NCBI GenBank assembly: GCA_001051155.2
Contig: JYIP02000003.1
Coordinates: 1,426,001-1,490,000 of the forward strand
Length of the DNA: 64,000 nt
Origin: Chrysoporthe austroafricana
Taxonomy: Eukaryota; Ascomycota; Sordariomycetes; Diaporthales; Cryphonectriaceae
Reading direction: 5' to 3'
Shown here: positions 10,901 to 22,900 of the stretch, piece after piece
How positions within the stretch are numbered: the stretch's first letter is position 1
How the letters are laid out: every line of letters begins with the position of its first letter
Program-made: the position numbers and the translations under genes
The notes under the pieces: model-generated
The model's input: the letters and a program-made list of their open reading frames with translations, nothing else
What the model was told of the DNA's origin: nothing
Database searches by the model: none

Positions 10901-12220
10901 GGTCCTTTCGGTAGGGTGTCTGTATGGTATATGTATTATGGGGTTCTATATGACTTCTGAATAGATGGGTCGTGATGTGTATATGCGTGGTTCCAAGTTG
11001 GTATAGGCTTTGGGGTATATTTTAATGTGCCTTGCAGACTGGAGAGAACAAGTGGGTGTTGAAGCAGCTGTCATATTATATACTATCTAGGTACAGAGTG
11101 ACATCGTAACTCCCAGAAGCGAGTGCCTTCGCTATCAGAGAGGTGAGCACACCCAATCGCCGCGTGACTTTTCTCTCCCCGGAAGCAACCGCAACTCGCT
11201 ACTCATAGATATGCCATAGTGATGACGACTAGGCCCCGCTGCGGACGGACTCATCTGTCTCATACTGAGCTCGAGCGTCATCGCCTTCTGCGCGCAGCAC
11301 AGTTCCGGAGGTGCATTGGTATGTCCCCTTCCTTACTTAAAGGAACAAGACCTAGTCAGACTGTCGGTCTGGGCCTATCTGAGGCTGAATATTGCGTTAC
11401 AGGAGTTTGATTACTCGTTATCTTCTTCACTATAGCGCCCATAAATCTTGTGTAGGAATATTGCTTGCTTGTCTTGGTAGACGTATATCCATCGCGCTTC
11501 GCTTGTGTCCAAGTATTCCCAACTAGTAGGTACTAAAGACTTCGCCATCAAACGTGTCTCACAGGAAATCGCACACTTAGATTACATGTTTCGAGGCTCG
11601 GATCAAGATTATTCCATCATCCACTTGGCTTGGCTGATGATATAATCATGAAGCTCGTTTCTGCTCCGAATCTGCAGGTACATGTGAAAGCGGCTTAAAG
11701 GTTGGGGGGAAATGGATGCCCAGTGGTTGAATCCTGTCGATGCTAATATGTGTAAGGTGCCTACTACGGAATATGCACCGGCCCTTATTGTCTACCATAC
11801 GTCGAAACTGAGTGAAAACTCCACTTCCCGTGGTTACAGATGTGTTGTCACATGCGTTTGCGAGAACAGAAGAAACGAAACAAACGGAAGCGCAAGAGAA
11901 AAGGAAAAGGACGGGAAAAGGACAACGGCTAAATAGGAAGAGGGCAAGAGCGCGAGAGTCGATCTATATTGTTTGCCTTTAAGGCGACTTAGTCCGATGC
12001 CTACTTTCGTTACGTTAATATGCGTTGCTGGTACCAGTACTTTGACTATCAACGCATGCAAGATGCATGCCGAACCTATTTGCCGAGTCTATAGTCACTT
12101 GGAGACCGCAGCTGGCTGCGTTTCTTGGTAAGTGCGAAGATGACTGTAAGATATGCAATACGTGCTACGAATCAACGGTGTGCTGCGTAGCCGTTTTGCT
12201 TTTTCAACAGGAATAGCAAA
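10901..12220. other. Intergenic, no gene recognised
   Basis: About 1.3 kb between two minus-strand genes, relatively AT-rich at 10970-11100 and 11400-11700. It should contain the promoter of the 10.9-kb gene. Small open frames here have no recognisable product. Confidence 0.45.
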
Positions 12221-13914
12221 TCACATGGCCCAGACAGTCTTGCGCAACCACCTCCCAACGTCCTCCACGTACGCATGCGTATCTACATGCCGCGGCTCTG
12301 TTCCGATACGAGAAGGGACGCGGTCGAATCCATGAAGTACATCCGGGACCAAAATCCACTTCACACTTGCGTCGACGCTACGACTTGTGTTCTCCCAACA
12401 CACTTCGAAGCCGAACCTGTTGCTCACACCCAGATCGTCGTCCTTGTCCTGTCCGAAGCCGCTCTGCCTAGGCTGAGAGGGCTCGGAGAGACCCTCGTTC
12501 TGCGCTAGGTGCACCTTCCCACAGATCTTCTGTAAAGGATCGTCTGCATCAGGATCAGGCACTATCCATCTTCCATGCAGCCCATCGCCCCTCTTCACGC
12601 CCCCGTCCCGGACAAGGCGACATGCCAGCCGCCAGCTCTCGTGTGCCAACATATCCAGCTCTGCTCCAACGAGGCAGACATGTCGCGGGAGCCCTCCTCC
12701 TCCGTCGCCTTCATCTGCCCAAGTCGCGAAGGTGGGACTTAAGAGGGGGTCCCTGAGATCATGCTGATATGGAGTGTAGCTCCACACATATGCCTCGTAC
12801 GTTTTCGCGAGCGGGTCGACCATCCCGTTCTGCGGCCATGGTAGACCAGGCTTGTAGGGCCTATTCTGGGCCTTGTCCGCCACAGGCCTCTCGAGGTCAA
12901 GGTAGCCCGAAATGCTCACCACCGCAGTGGGCGGTACTGCGTTCTTCCGGACCTTAGGTAGCTGGCTCAGGCTCAGCGCGAGATTTCCACCCGAATCATA
13001 GCCTAGTATCGAGATTCTACCCCTCCCCGTTGTACCTGTAGACGTCGCCCGATCGATAGGGAGACTCTCGTCGCCCAACACAGCTAGATATAGAGCCTCA
13101 AGGTCATGCAGCGCAACAGGAAATGGCGCCCGCGGCGCCTTCGAGTACGGCAGACTCACGACGAGCATGTTCTGCGAGTCTGCAAACGCTCTGTTCCATC
13201 CGTCGTCATCACGGGCCACGCCGAGGCAGAAGCCGCCGCCATGGATCGTCAGGACGGTCGGGAGGGTTTGTGGGGAAGTGAGGTTATAGGATGCTGGGAA
13301 GAAGATGCTGTCGCCCAGAGGAATTAGTCAGGCTATGCGGAGCGACGAGGAGGAGCAGAAGACATACCGCACACCAAAGCCCGGACGCACCTCATAAGCC
13401 TTTACGATATTCGGACCCCCATCCGGAGGGTAGAGCCATTCCCTCCAACCCTGAAACCACATCATCGTCTCCGTCAGCCCCTGAAGGCCGTAGACTTGCG
13501 CAGCTAGCCCGACCTTCTGCACGAGCGGCGGTGGATCCCTCTTCCTTTGTCTCCGCCTCCTACGCGGAGGAACAAGGCTGCCATCTTGTTGGAATTCTGT
13601 AGACCCCGACTGGGGTTGGGCTGTGTATGTTGGTGGCGGGCGTGTGATCGTTGAGACCGACATTGCAGTTTTCATCTGGGTATGCTGCGGCAGGACGGCG
13701 TCGTTTCTAGCTGTGTGCTTGACGGCTAGCCCGAGGCAAGTTACACCCGTTGTTGCGGTCGCGGTCGGATAAGGTAGAGGAGCTGTTCAAAAAGTCTAGA
13801 GTCAGTATCCTATCCCAAGAACGATGCTCTACGTCATCAGAGAACACAACCCACCCTTAGGTACACATGGACATAAAGCAGTGCAAACACTGCATACAGA
13901 GCTCTGGAAATCAT
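12221..13914 (-). CDS. Alpha/beta hydrolase, hormone-sensitive-lipase type (abhydrolase_3)
   Basis: Proposed exons on the minus strand are 13914-13851, 13782-13368 and 13307-12221, totalling 521 residues. The 60-nt intron 13367-13308 is secure: it joins PGFGVR to IFFPASYN in frame, with an ACTAAT branch point. The first intron has a weak GTTGTG donor. If it is wrong, translation would start at 13675 and give 464 residues. The upstream exon encodes a hydrophobic MISRALYAVFALLYVHVYL, a likely signal anchor. Oxyanion motif HGGGF is at residues 182-186, nucleophile Ser265 in GYDSGG, the acid in GAELDML and the His in VLHGF. These make a complete HSL-type esterase set, probably acting on short acyl esters. 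Substrate unknown. Confidence 0.78.
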
Positions 13915-16900
13915 GCTGAGAAGATCTAGGGGTTTTCCTCAAGCCGTGGCAAGGCTCCCAAGTCTTGGAGACCGCTCAATGCAAGCTCGGGTAAGGTGGT
14001 CCAGTCTTTCTCCGCTGAAACGTTCAGCGATTGACGAGTCCTCGAAGCGTCATGCGTTGTCATGCCCAGCTGGAATTGGGCGCGGGTTTGGGGCAAACGC
14101 CTGTAGGGGGGCCGCCGGCGTCACAGCCTCGATTCGTGAGCGTGTTCGTCCGACTGATGCCCACAGATTGGCTCCCCTGTCGGATCATCACTGAGATTCG
14201 AGGAGCTCGGGATCGAAGTGCGAGAGCGAAGTTTGTCGACGTGTCTGGCATGTGCTTGCTTACAGCTTGGCAAGATCACATTGCCCTGGCCGAAATCGGT
14301 CCCGAAGGGCCGTTCCCTATTGGAAACTTCGCGCCGTCTACAACATCAAGTGGCCCTATTCTGGACCTTGACATATAGCTGAGCCACTTGAAGTGCTTGC
14401 TGGCCTACGCAGTACAGAAATTCATTGGGAATGTGGTGTCGAAGGCACTGCTGTTCGGTGCAGTGTCACTATTGTCACTTGGCCAGGGCTGGCATGGAAG
14501 CCATGGCATATAGGCAAGGAGCCATATTAGACAGGTCGAAATCCTTCTGGAAGCGGTGTACTGGGATGATTCCCGGGACTCAGGACCCAGAAGGATCCGG
14601 AGACCCATCCACTCTACTAACACCCTCCTTCCCTGCACCACTAGGGTCGCGATGGGCGGTGGCTATAACGAGAGGCATTGATCATGGCGAGCTGAACGCT
14701 CAACGCCAAGTGCCGGCCGGGTAAAGGACTGTGATGCCTATCACCGGGCTCGGTTCCGGTGGTTCCACTCGGTGCCGGCCTGAGCTATGGCGGGAGCCGG
14801 AGGCGTACTAGGTACTGTGCGATGCATGAAGTGTTGGCTGCTAGAGATATTCCTATCTTCGCCGCAGACACCCTCCGTCAAGGCTCAATAGCCCGACCCA
14901 CTACTGCGCGCCTGCGAAGTGCACATCTGTTGTGGAAATGGTTGTCCTTGGATGTGTGAAAGATGGATAAGCGTGACAAGGCAGATACTGTAACTGCGCT
15001 AACGCAGAGCACTTGCAGTTGGCTGCAGCTGCTCGTGACACAGGTTCATGTCGGCGGCAAACGCAGCCGCAGTCGGACAGCGCATGCGCGTTGATAGGCA
15101 CCTCGTGATGATGCAGGACTGTGATTCAAAGCCCTTGGCGCGCCAGCACGGTGACATCGGGCGGGCAGGTACATACCTAGTCAGTGGGCATGTCGTTGGG
15201 AACCACGGGAGCGTCGATGGCGACTGGCGAGTTGGGGGGTCCAAAACTGAACGTGCGCGCTGAGACCGGTGGCGATCGTTACTATGGGGGCGCCGCTGTT
15301 TGGATGGAGCGGACGAGAATGCGCGGTGGGCCTGGCGCAGCCGTCGGCAAGTGACGACGACGGGACCGATATTGTGCTGTGTAGCCAGGACTCTGCCTCC
15401 GTTCATGGCTGCCAGCCCTCTCGAGGGTTCGTGACAGACTTGATATGGACGGTTTCCGATCCCGTAAGTTACGTTTCGCGAGATGAAACAAGGACGCCAA
15501 AGGCAAACAGCATGCGGCAGCGTGGAGGAGAGGCAATGGGCTGGACGGCCTTCGGAACAACCTGGGCCTGGAAGCATGCGTCCACCCAACTTTCGTTCTG
15601 TGGCGTCTTCGTATCCAGGGTCCCAGAACGTCGCCCGCTGCCCCCAAATTAGGTTGTTGGCCTAATGGGACGTATACAGCAACTACGGCCCGGTACTTCA
15701 TCTTGAGGTGAGTGTGAATTACAAGGTCGGGGTCCGTATCAGAAGACTTCCGAAATAACTCGGGATGGAGTCAACCCAACAGGTCGGTCCCTGTTGTGAC
15801 GCTCTCGGGGCCAGGACATCCTCTTCACGACACGAGCTTACCAAGGCGTAACCTAGATAGCGTCACTCGCGTGCGGTTCAGACCACGAGAGCAGGCTCAG
15901 ACGAGCCAGGGCCACCGTAGGCGGGAGGGCCCGGCGCGATGGCGGCAGCACGGGGCAGAGACGGCGTGGAGATGCCAATCTTCCAGCTGTTCTGCTCGGG
16001 GTTCCCCTGATACAAAAGGCCCCTGCCACGCCGTCTACCCGAGCCCGGCCCACATCTTGCTTCGCCCTAGGGGTTATTTCAACGTCAGGTCACCCGCGAG
16101 GCGGGCAGGGTGAGGGCATCCATACCAAGCGTGTTCTGTGGTGCCGGTATAGGTTGTGCGAGGCAGAAGGCTAAAACAGGGGACCCGAAAAACAAGATTA
16201 CTGAAGGTTGTGCTGATGCGCATGGCACTAGCGCAGAGGGCGCCCGGATCCTTCGAGCGCCGTGAATCCTACGTCCGCAGGAACCACGCAGGCCGTGGGG
16301 GAGTGCTGGCTGGGCTAAGAAGAGCCGCGGCACCCCGCCATTCTAGAGGGCCAGACCGTCTCGGCCATCCGAGTGCAGAGGGGACCGAGACCGACTGCGC
16401 TCTCGGCTAAGGAGCCGTCCGGACCTTGACCTCGTTGGTGATGGCTTCGGTCAACCATCCCGCCAGGCTCAGCCGACAGCAAACAAGGGAGGCTGGCGTG
16501 GCAAACTTCTCATCGATAGAATAAGGCCGGCGGAGAGAGACCATGCAAACGAAAGTCCTGAGGATTGGCTTTGGCCCGTGGTCCCGCCGAGCCCCGGGTT
16601 AGATCATGTGAGACGATGATGGTCTGGCCCTGCACGGACGGCCTTGCTGCCTGGCCTACTGTTGCCTGAGGATTGTGATGCGTTGCAGCGATGATGAGCG
16701 TGGCAGCGTCGCTTGGGGATGGCCATCCTCTCTCTGAAGAAGCCGACTGTAGAGATGACAGTAAGATGAAGGGGTGATCCGAAGAGTAGTGCCCAGCCCG
16801 AGGACAGTCGAGGTCCTGGACCTGTGTCTCTTGTCCCATCTCTAGTGCAACATCAGAACCAACAGCTTGGTATGGTTGATGCAACCTGCCGCGTGCTGGA

Positions 16901-16917
16901 ACTTCCCCTCGTGCCCT

Positions 16918-16940
16918 ACACCCACACCCACACCCACATG
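16918..16940. repeat. Short ACACCC tandem repeat
   Basis: Three copies of a 6-base ACACCC-type unit followed by ACATG. Too short and too internal to be telomeric; a simple sequence repeat in non-coding DNA. Confidence 0.6.
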
Positions 16941-17529
16941 CCGGGTCGAGGGGAGTGGTCGCCTGTGGTGTTTAACCAGAAACGGATGGTGAATCCTCCC
17001 GTTGGCAAGGCACACTCCGACGCCCTTGACTCGCCAGCCAGCTATTCAACGCGCTCGGTGAGTGAGTAAGTCCCTTCAGAGCCGTTGGGGATCGTCATCC
17101 GCGAAGGGTGTGGCCGAGATACGGGGCTGAGCATGGCGATAGCGAGGCGTGCGCGCGAGTCTCGTTCAGCTCTCGAGGGTGGCTCACCGTCACAGGGCTG
17201 CGACATGTCGTCATCGCTCGGGAAGCAGCCTGAACATACATGCTATGGTGGTCAGGGGGATTCACAGAGTCGCAAGGCTGATTGTGGAGTGTGGATATAA
17301 GTAGCATCCAACGGTGGCACTGTCGCACTGTTTCAATGTCGTGCGTCGGTGGCGGAGGATTTGATGAATAAAAGATTTGTCGATGGTTCCTCTTAAGATC
17401 TGACGCTGTGATAGGAATAGGACATTTTGATGAGTATGACGGCGATAGCAGGATGGAGGATGGTTCCGCCCTGTCAGAGAAGTTCAGGGAGACCCCCTGG
17501 AGCCAAGTGAAGATGAGCGCGGTGGGGTA

Positions 17530-17553
17530 GGTGGGCAGGTGGGCAGGTGGGTA
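17530..17553. repeat. 8-base GGTGGGCA tandem repeat
   Basis: Three consecutive 8-base copies; the last ends TA instead of CA. Lies in the gene-free block upstream of the NRPS-like gene. Confidence 0.7.
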
Positions 17554-19329
17554 GCTACTATAGTACTACTGAGTAAGGTAGCCAAAGGCCCCAGAGGGCG
17601 CCGCCCACGGCGGAAGCTTGGGTGGACGAGCCGTGGCCTGATTGGCCAGGGCCGCTAGATTTGCCGCGAGAGGTACCCTAGCACGCCTAGGAGCGCCTAA
17701 TTATGGCGGGCACAGCCAACTGGGGGCCGTCACCGAGCCCAGTACTGCTGTAATGCCATTGTAGTAGCACTGTAAGACTCGAGCATCTCGAGGTATCTGG
17801 CGGGGCTGAGCCCCTGCACCGCGCGACTCCGTCTGCAGCCCATGCCTCTCTCCTTGGCTTCTGTCAACCCGTCCCGTCAACCTTCCAGCACCACATCACG
17901 ATGGCATTCATCCTCGCATTCATCTTCGACGCTGCCCCCAGGTACTACCTGGCACACGGGTCACGCCCCCCGACCCTACCTACCACTGGCGGCCGGAGCT
18001 GGCAGCCACCAGCAGCCTCGGATACGCGGCTGCCAAAGCTGCGCAGGCACCAATGCCACCTCGGACTCTCAAGACAGCTCCCAGAGATCCTGGTGATGAG
18101 CTGTGGCCGCGAGAATTGGCCCAGATTAGGCATTATCTCCGGGCGTCGACTTGCTCCCGGATGATATCCGGCTGACAAGCGACAGCAACCTCGGGGGCAC
18201 GAGTCCACTTTTTGGCCCCCAACGGAGACTGGAGGGCCCCATCAAGGCGTGATAGATCAGCCAGGTCCTCGGTGCCACACGCGGTTGGTACCTCGGCGTG
18301 TCAGCAGAGTGGCAGACGGCGATCGGCTGTTCCGTCGCACAAGCAACAGCAGTGGCTGAAGGCCATCCTCCATGTCAGCTCTGCCGTCCGGTGAGGGCCC
18401 ACCGCTTGGGGCGATCCCATTCGCCCTCAGTCTGCCCTCGCAGCGTGAGATGGCGTCGGACAGCCTGGAGGACTGGGCACCAGCCACAGCCCGAGAGCCG
18501 AGACGAGCTGTGTCGGGCGCGACGAGACAGACGGCCAGGGAGAATTCACGACGATGCTATGGACAACCAGTACAAGCCGCGGGGCAGAGAGGATACAGCG
18601 CTCGAGGGCCGTCCACGCCCGTGTCCGCAGCGGGATGCCGTGGCGCCCACACTCCATCTCATCTCATGTCCACATCTCACCCAGCTCACCCACAAGCTCG
18701 CCCACTTCGTCCCCCACCCTGGTGCCTGTCCGCCAATTGTCCTCCGGCTCAACACTCGATCCCTGCCCCAGGCTTGTCAGGCTTTAGCCCACAGCCCTGA
18801 CCGTTCACCCACAGCACAATGTGTGCGTGTGCCTGTGCTGTCTTCTAGCGGCCCGCTGCGTGATCGCGTCGAGCCCACCGCCGGTCCTCGAGGGAGGACC
18901 CTTGACCGGCCGCCGCCAACCTAGTTCGCCTGACCGAGTAAACTTCGTCCGCAGGAGTCGGCACCGACATCAAGCTTCAGGCAGACAGGGAGGAGGCTGT
19001 TGCTGGCCGCGCGGGCGACCCGGGAATCCAGGTCGGACGTCCAGTGCGCCAGCTCATCCCGCTCCCCGTCGCGCGCCAGGTACCACGGCCGCCTTCGTCG
19101 CCACAGATACTGTCGCAGCTGGCCGTCCCCTCTGTGTCTGTCAGCCGCTGTGGCCGAGCCACTCGTTCGGCACCACCCTTCGTACAGTAGGGCCGGTGCA
19201 TACTGTGGGTGATGCCTGATTTGTACCATTCCTACCGCCAGCCACCGCAGGGTGACATCTGGCCTCTGGGATCCACACTCACCTGAACACCTATGTTGCA
19301 CATCCATGCTCATCTGCACCCAAGGACGG

Positions 19330-19959
19330 GGCAGATCCTTTTCCATATCAATATTCCTGCACCTACCAGGCTCTCTCTTCTCTTTGCGCCCTTGGGATCC
19401 TTTCCCTCTCCCCCCTTTCCGGTCTCTGATCTTTCCTGCTATCGTCATCGGCCCTTGTCAGCTATCTTTGGGGTCACTACTATCTTTTTCCCCGATACCC
19501 TAGAATTCCGATGGAGCTGACCTGAACGAAAGCATCTCTCTCACTCATCGCGCCTCCTCATCCCGCGAGCTCGCCCTTCTCGCCCGCCCATCGCTTGGCA
19601 TACTCTACCGGCTACCTTTCTCGGCTTTTGTCCTGGCATTACGATACCCCGTTTCTCTTTTCCTTCCTGGGCGATTCGACTATGGCGTAGATTCCTTGTA
19701 CCATTTCAGAGATACCCGGCCTGTGCACTTTACTCCCATGAGCTGCCCTGCCCTATGATGACCGAGTCAAGCCGACGACAATAGCCCACTGTACTCTCAC
19801 CTTATCCTAGTTATCGAAATAAACGCGCCGTCGACGTTGGCCGCTCCCAAATCATCTACCGTTGTATGCGCGCGCCCGCATACACTGGTACCCCTGTACA
19901 TCGCGACCCCTCCTAGCGAATTTCCTCGCTGGGGCGGGCGCTCTACGAAGACGAGACAC
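19330..19959 (+). promoter_or_regulatory. Pyrimidine-rich promoter/leader of the NRPS-like gene
   Basis: The several hundred bases before the ATG at 19960 contain long C/T-rich runs, especially 19370-19500 and 19540-19680. Such tracts commonly surround transcription starts in filamentous ascomycetes. The coding frame is open back to 19837, but without an ATG before 19960, so 19960 is taken as the start. Confidence 0.4.
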
Positions 19960-22900
19960 ATGGCGAAAGATTTCACCACGGCCGAGCGCTCCTCTACGCC
20001 CAAGCTCGTCACGAATCTAGACTCGGCGACTGCTGGTACCGACGGCCAACAGGAGAACGACCGGCCGAGTACAATCGAGGATCGCATTGTCAATTCCTAT
20101 GCCAGCTGCCTGTCAATACCACCGGACCGGCTCCGCGAGTCCCTTTCTGCAGATCGGGATGAAAATCAGTCCTCAGCAGGTTCCAACTCAAGCGACACGC
20201 CTTTGGCAAAGATAGAACGTCTGACTATCCAGACCAAGGTGTTGGCTGGTTCTAGGACGCTTGCCGACGTGGAAACTAAAGTTGTGCCGCCATCCGCGCA
20301 TTCAATGGCCGCCGAGGTCGTTGATATGGATACCTACGAGACCGAGTCCGACGTGACGGAGGGAGACCGTGATGGGCATGCCGCCGAGGAAGACGACGGT
20401 AGTTCCTCCGAGGATGATGTCGACATGCGGTCCGCTTCTATCATGATTGCGCCAGAGAAGATCCACCGCGCGAGCCGCATGGACTCAATACGGCTCAGGG
20501 CCGGGAACCAGGACTTTGACAAACACGTGCGCATGCCCAGTCTAGACGATCCACCACCGCCAATGCCGACGAACTCATTCGAGAAGCCTGGAGAGGTGGA
20601 GCTGTTCCTTGTCTCAGAAAGGGCCGTCTCTAAAGTTGTGATCCTCAAGCCACGAGCTGGGGTCTTCGAGGAGAAATTGGTCGCCTGTCTGACCCTCACC
20701 AGCATACCCCCGAGCGGGACCGATTTGTCCAAGGTCGATTTAATATCGCCAGCACAGATGTTCTTCGCAGGCACGCAGATTGCAACGCTGAAGCAGAACC
20801 TCAAGGACACCAAGCTTGTCGATGATAAGGCCATACCTGAAGTATGGATTCCGCTAGACAACATGCCTACTGTTCCCGAAACGGACAATATTGATCGGAG
20901 AAAGCTCCGGACATGGGTCCAGAATGCGAATCCGGACATATACGAGCGGGTGACGAGTATCGCCACGGACCAAACCCTGCAGCAACCAGCCAACGAGATG
21001 GAGAGGGAGGTGCAAAAACTTGTGGCGCGGGTGCTACATGTTCCTCAGGAGCAAGTGAGCATGAATTTCACATTTGGGTCTTTAGGTGGGGATGAGGCAA
21101 CAGCTATGGCACTTGTCACGAACGCACGAGTCGAGTCGATATTCCTAGAGAGCCACGAGATCCTGCACCACAACAACACCCTTGCCCATCTCGCGAGTTT
21201 GGCCACACAGCGGGGAGGTTTGGCCCATAAGTGGACCGCGGAGCAGGAGAGCAAGGCTATTGAGGGCGAGACGAGTCCAACCTCGACCTACTTCGACCTT
21301 TCACCGATGCAGAAACTCTATTTTAACACTAAGATGGGTGGCAACCTTTCGCTGCGCGACTCGGGTGACGGTAACTATAGGTTTAACTCGTCTCTTCTCT
21401 TCCGCGTCGCCAAGGGGTACAGTGTCCACGACATTTCTGCTGCCACGGACGCTGTTGTGGGACATCACGCAATGCTTCGCGCCCGGTTTGTCAACGTACA
21501 AGGCGAGTGGATGCAGCGCATATTACCAAAAGTCGACGGCTCATACTCTTTCATGCATTACACCATCAGCACTAACCAGCAGGTCGAGTCCGTTGTTCAG
21601 AATACCCAGGCGTCAATCAATGTCGAAGAGGGGCCTGTGTTCACCGTTGCGCATCTCCAGACCACGGATGGCCACCAGATGATCTATGTCGCCGCTCATC
21701 ACCTCGTTGTGGACGTGGCGTCGTGGCGGCTGATAATACAAGATATGGACGAGTTGTTGCAACATGGCAGTTTGTCGTCGCAGAGAGCGATGCCCTTTCA
21801 GAAATGGGCCGAGCTGCAGAAGCTTGACGCGCAGATGCCCTCTGGTGGCCTTCCCTTCGAGATATGTCCTGGTGATCTGGATTATTGGGGACTATTGGAT
21901 GCGCCGAACACATATGCCGATGCGAATGAGGCGAGCTTCTCGTTACACGAGGAGCTCACGTCCATCTTGGAAACAACATGCAATCAGGTGCTGAGGACGG
22001 ACTCCATTGATATTTATATCGCTGCACTGCTCCTCTCATTTGCTCAGACATTCGCAGAACGACGGATACCGGATGTATGGAATCAAGAGCATGGTCGGGA
22101 TCTGTGGAACAACGAAATCGATATTTCTGAGACAGTCGGGTGGTTCACATCTCTCTGCCCCTTGAACCAACAGATCAGTGGCAGCAGCGACTTCATCGAC
22201 GTTCTTCGCAGATTAAAGGATACCAGACGGGCAATACCTCACCGTGGCGCTCACTATTTCGCCAGCAAATTCTACTCAAACAATGACAGGAACGCGGACC
22301 TGGACTCCGCGCGACCTCCGTCACCTAACCCTCTCCAGATAGCGACTCGTGACTGGCCCATCGAAATACTATTCAGCTATGCCGGGAACATTCAGAATAT
22401 TGGCAGGGAGAACGGGGTTCTCGAGCAGATTGCATTGCCAGGGCGCACCCTCGATTCTCGCATTTCCGACATTGGCCCTGCGGTTGGCCGCATTGCTCTG
22501 TTCGAGGTCAACACGACGATTGATCAGGGTTCGGCGAAGATCAAGTTTCTATATAACCGCCACAGCAAGCATTTGGACCTGATTAAATCCTGGATCAGCA
22601 ACTACGAACATCTACTTCTCGAAGCCATCGGTCGTCTGCGATATGCAGAGCCTGAGTTGACTTTGGCCGATATCCCGCAGCTTTGGGCGACCGGCGTCAC
22701 GTATGAGGGGCTGGCTACGCTAAATAGGACTGTGGTGACCGAATTGGGACTGAGCGGCGTCAACGAGATAGAGGCTGTATATCCCGTGACGCCCGTGCAG
22801 CAGAGCATTTTGGTTAGCCAAGCGAAATCACTACAGTTCCCTGCTGGATGCGGGAGGAGGCACGGCGATGACAACGGCAACCAGTACATGACACAGCCCA

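Larger units (their letters stand above)
13915..19959. other. 6-kb block without recognisable genes upstream of the giant NRPS-like gene
   Basis: This is the largest gene-free interval in the window. It is GC-rich, full of short overlapping frames on both strands, and shows no family match, long terminal repeat or transposase motif. Small tandem repeats occur at 16918-16936 (ACACCC units) and 17530-17553 (8-base GGTGGGCA units). One weak candidate is a frame at 17901-18164 beginning MAFILAFIFDAAPRYYL after an ATCACGATGG start context, but nothing else supports it. The interval may hold a long promoter, non-coding RNA or decayed sequence. Confidence 0.45.

Noticed and set aside
17901..18164. 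Short frame MAFILAFIFDAAPRYYL with a good ATG context
   Set aside because: Only 87 codons, the second half looks non-coding, and no partner exon or family was found.
19837..19959. Upstream extension of the NRPS-like frame by 41 codons
   Set aside because: It begins with TTG rather than ATG; the first in-frame ATG is at 19960.
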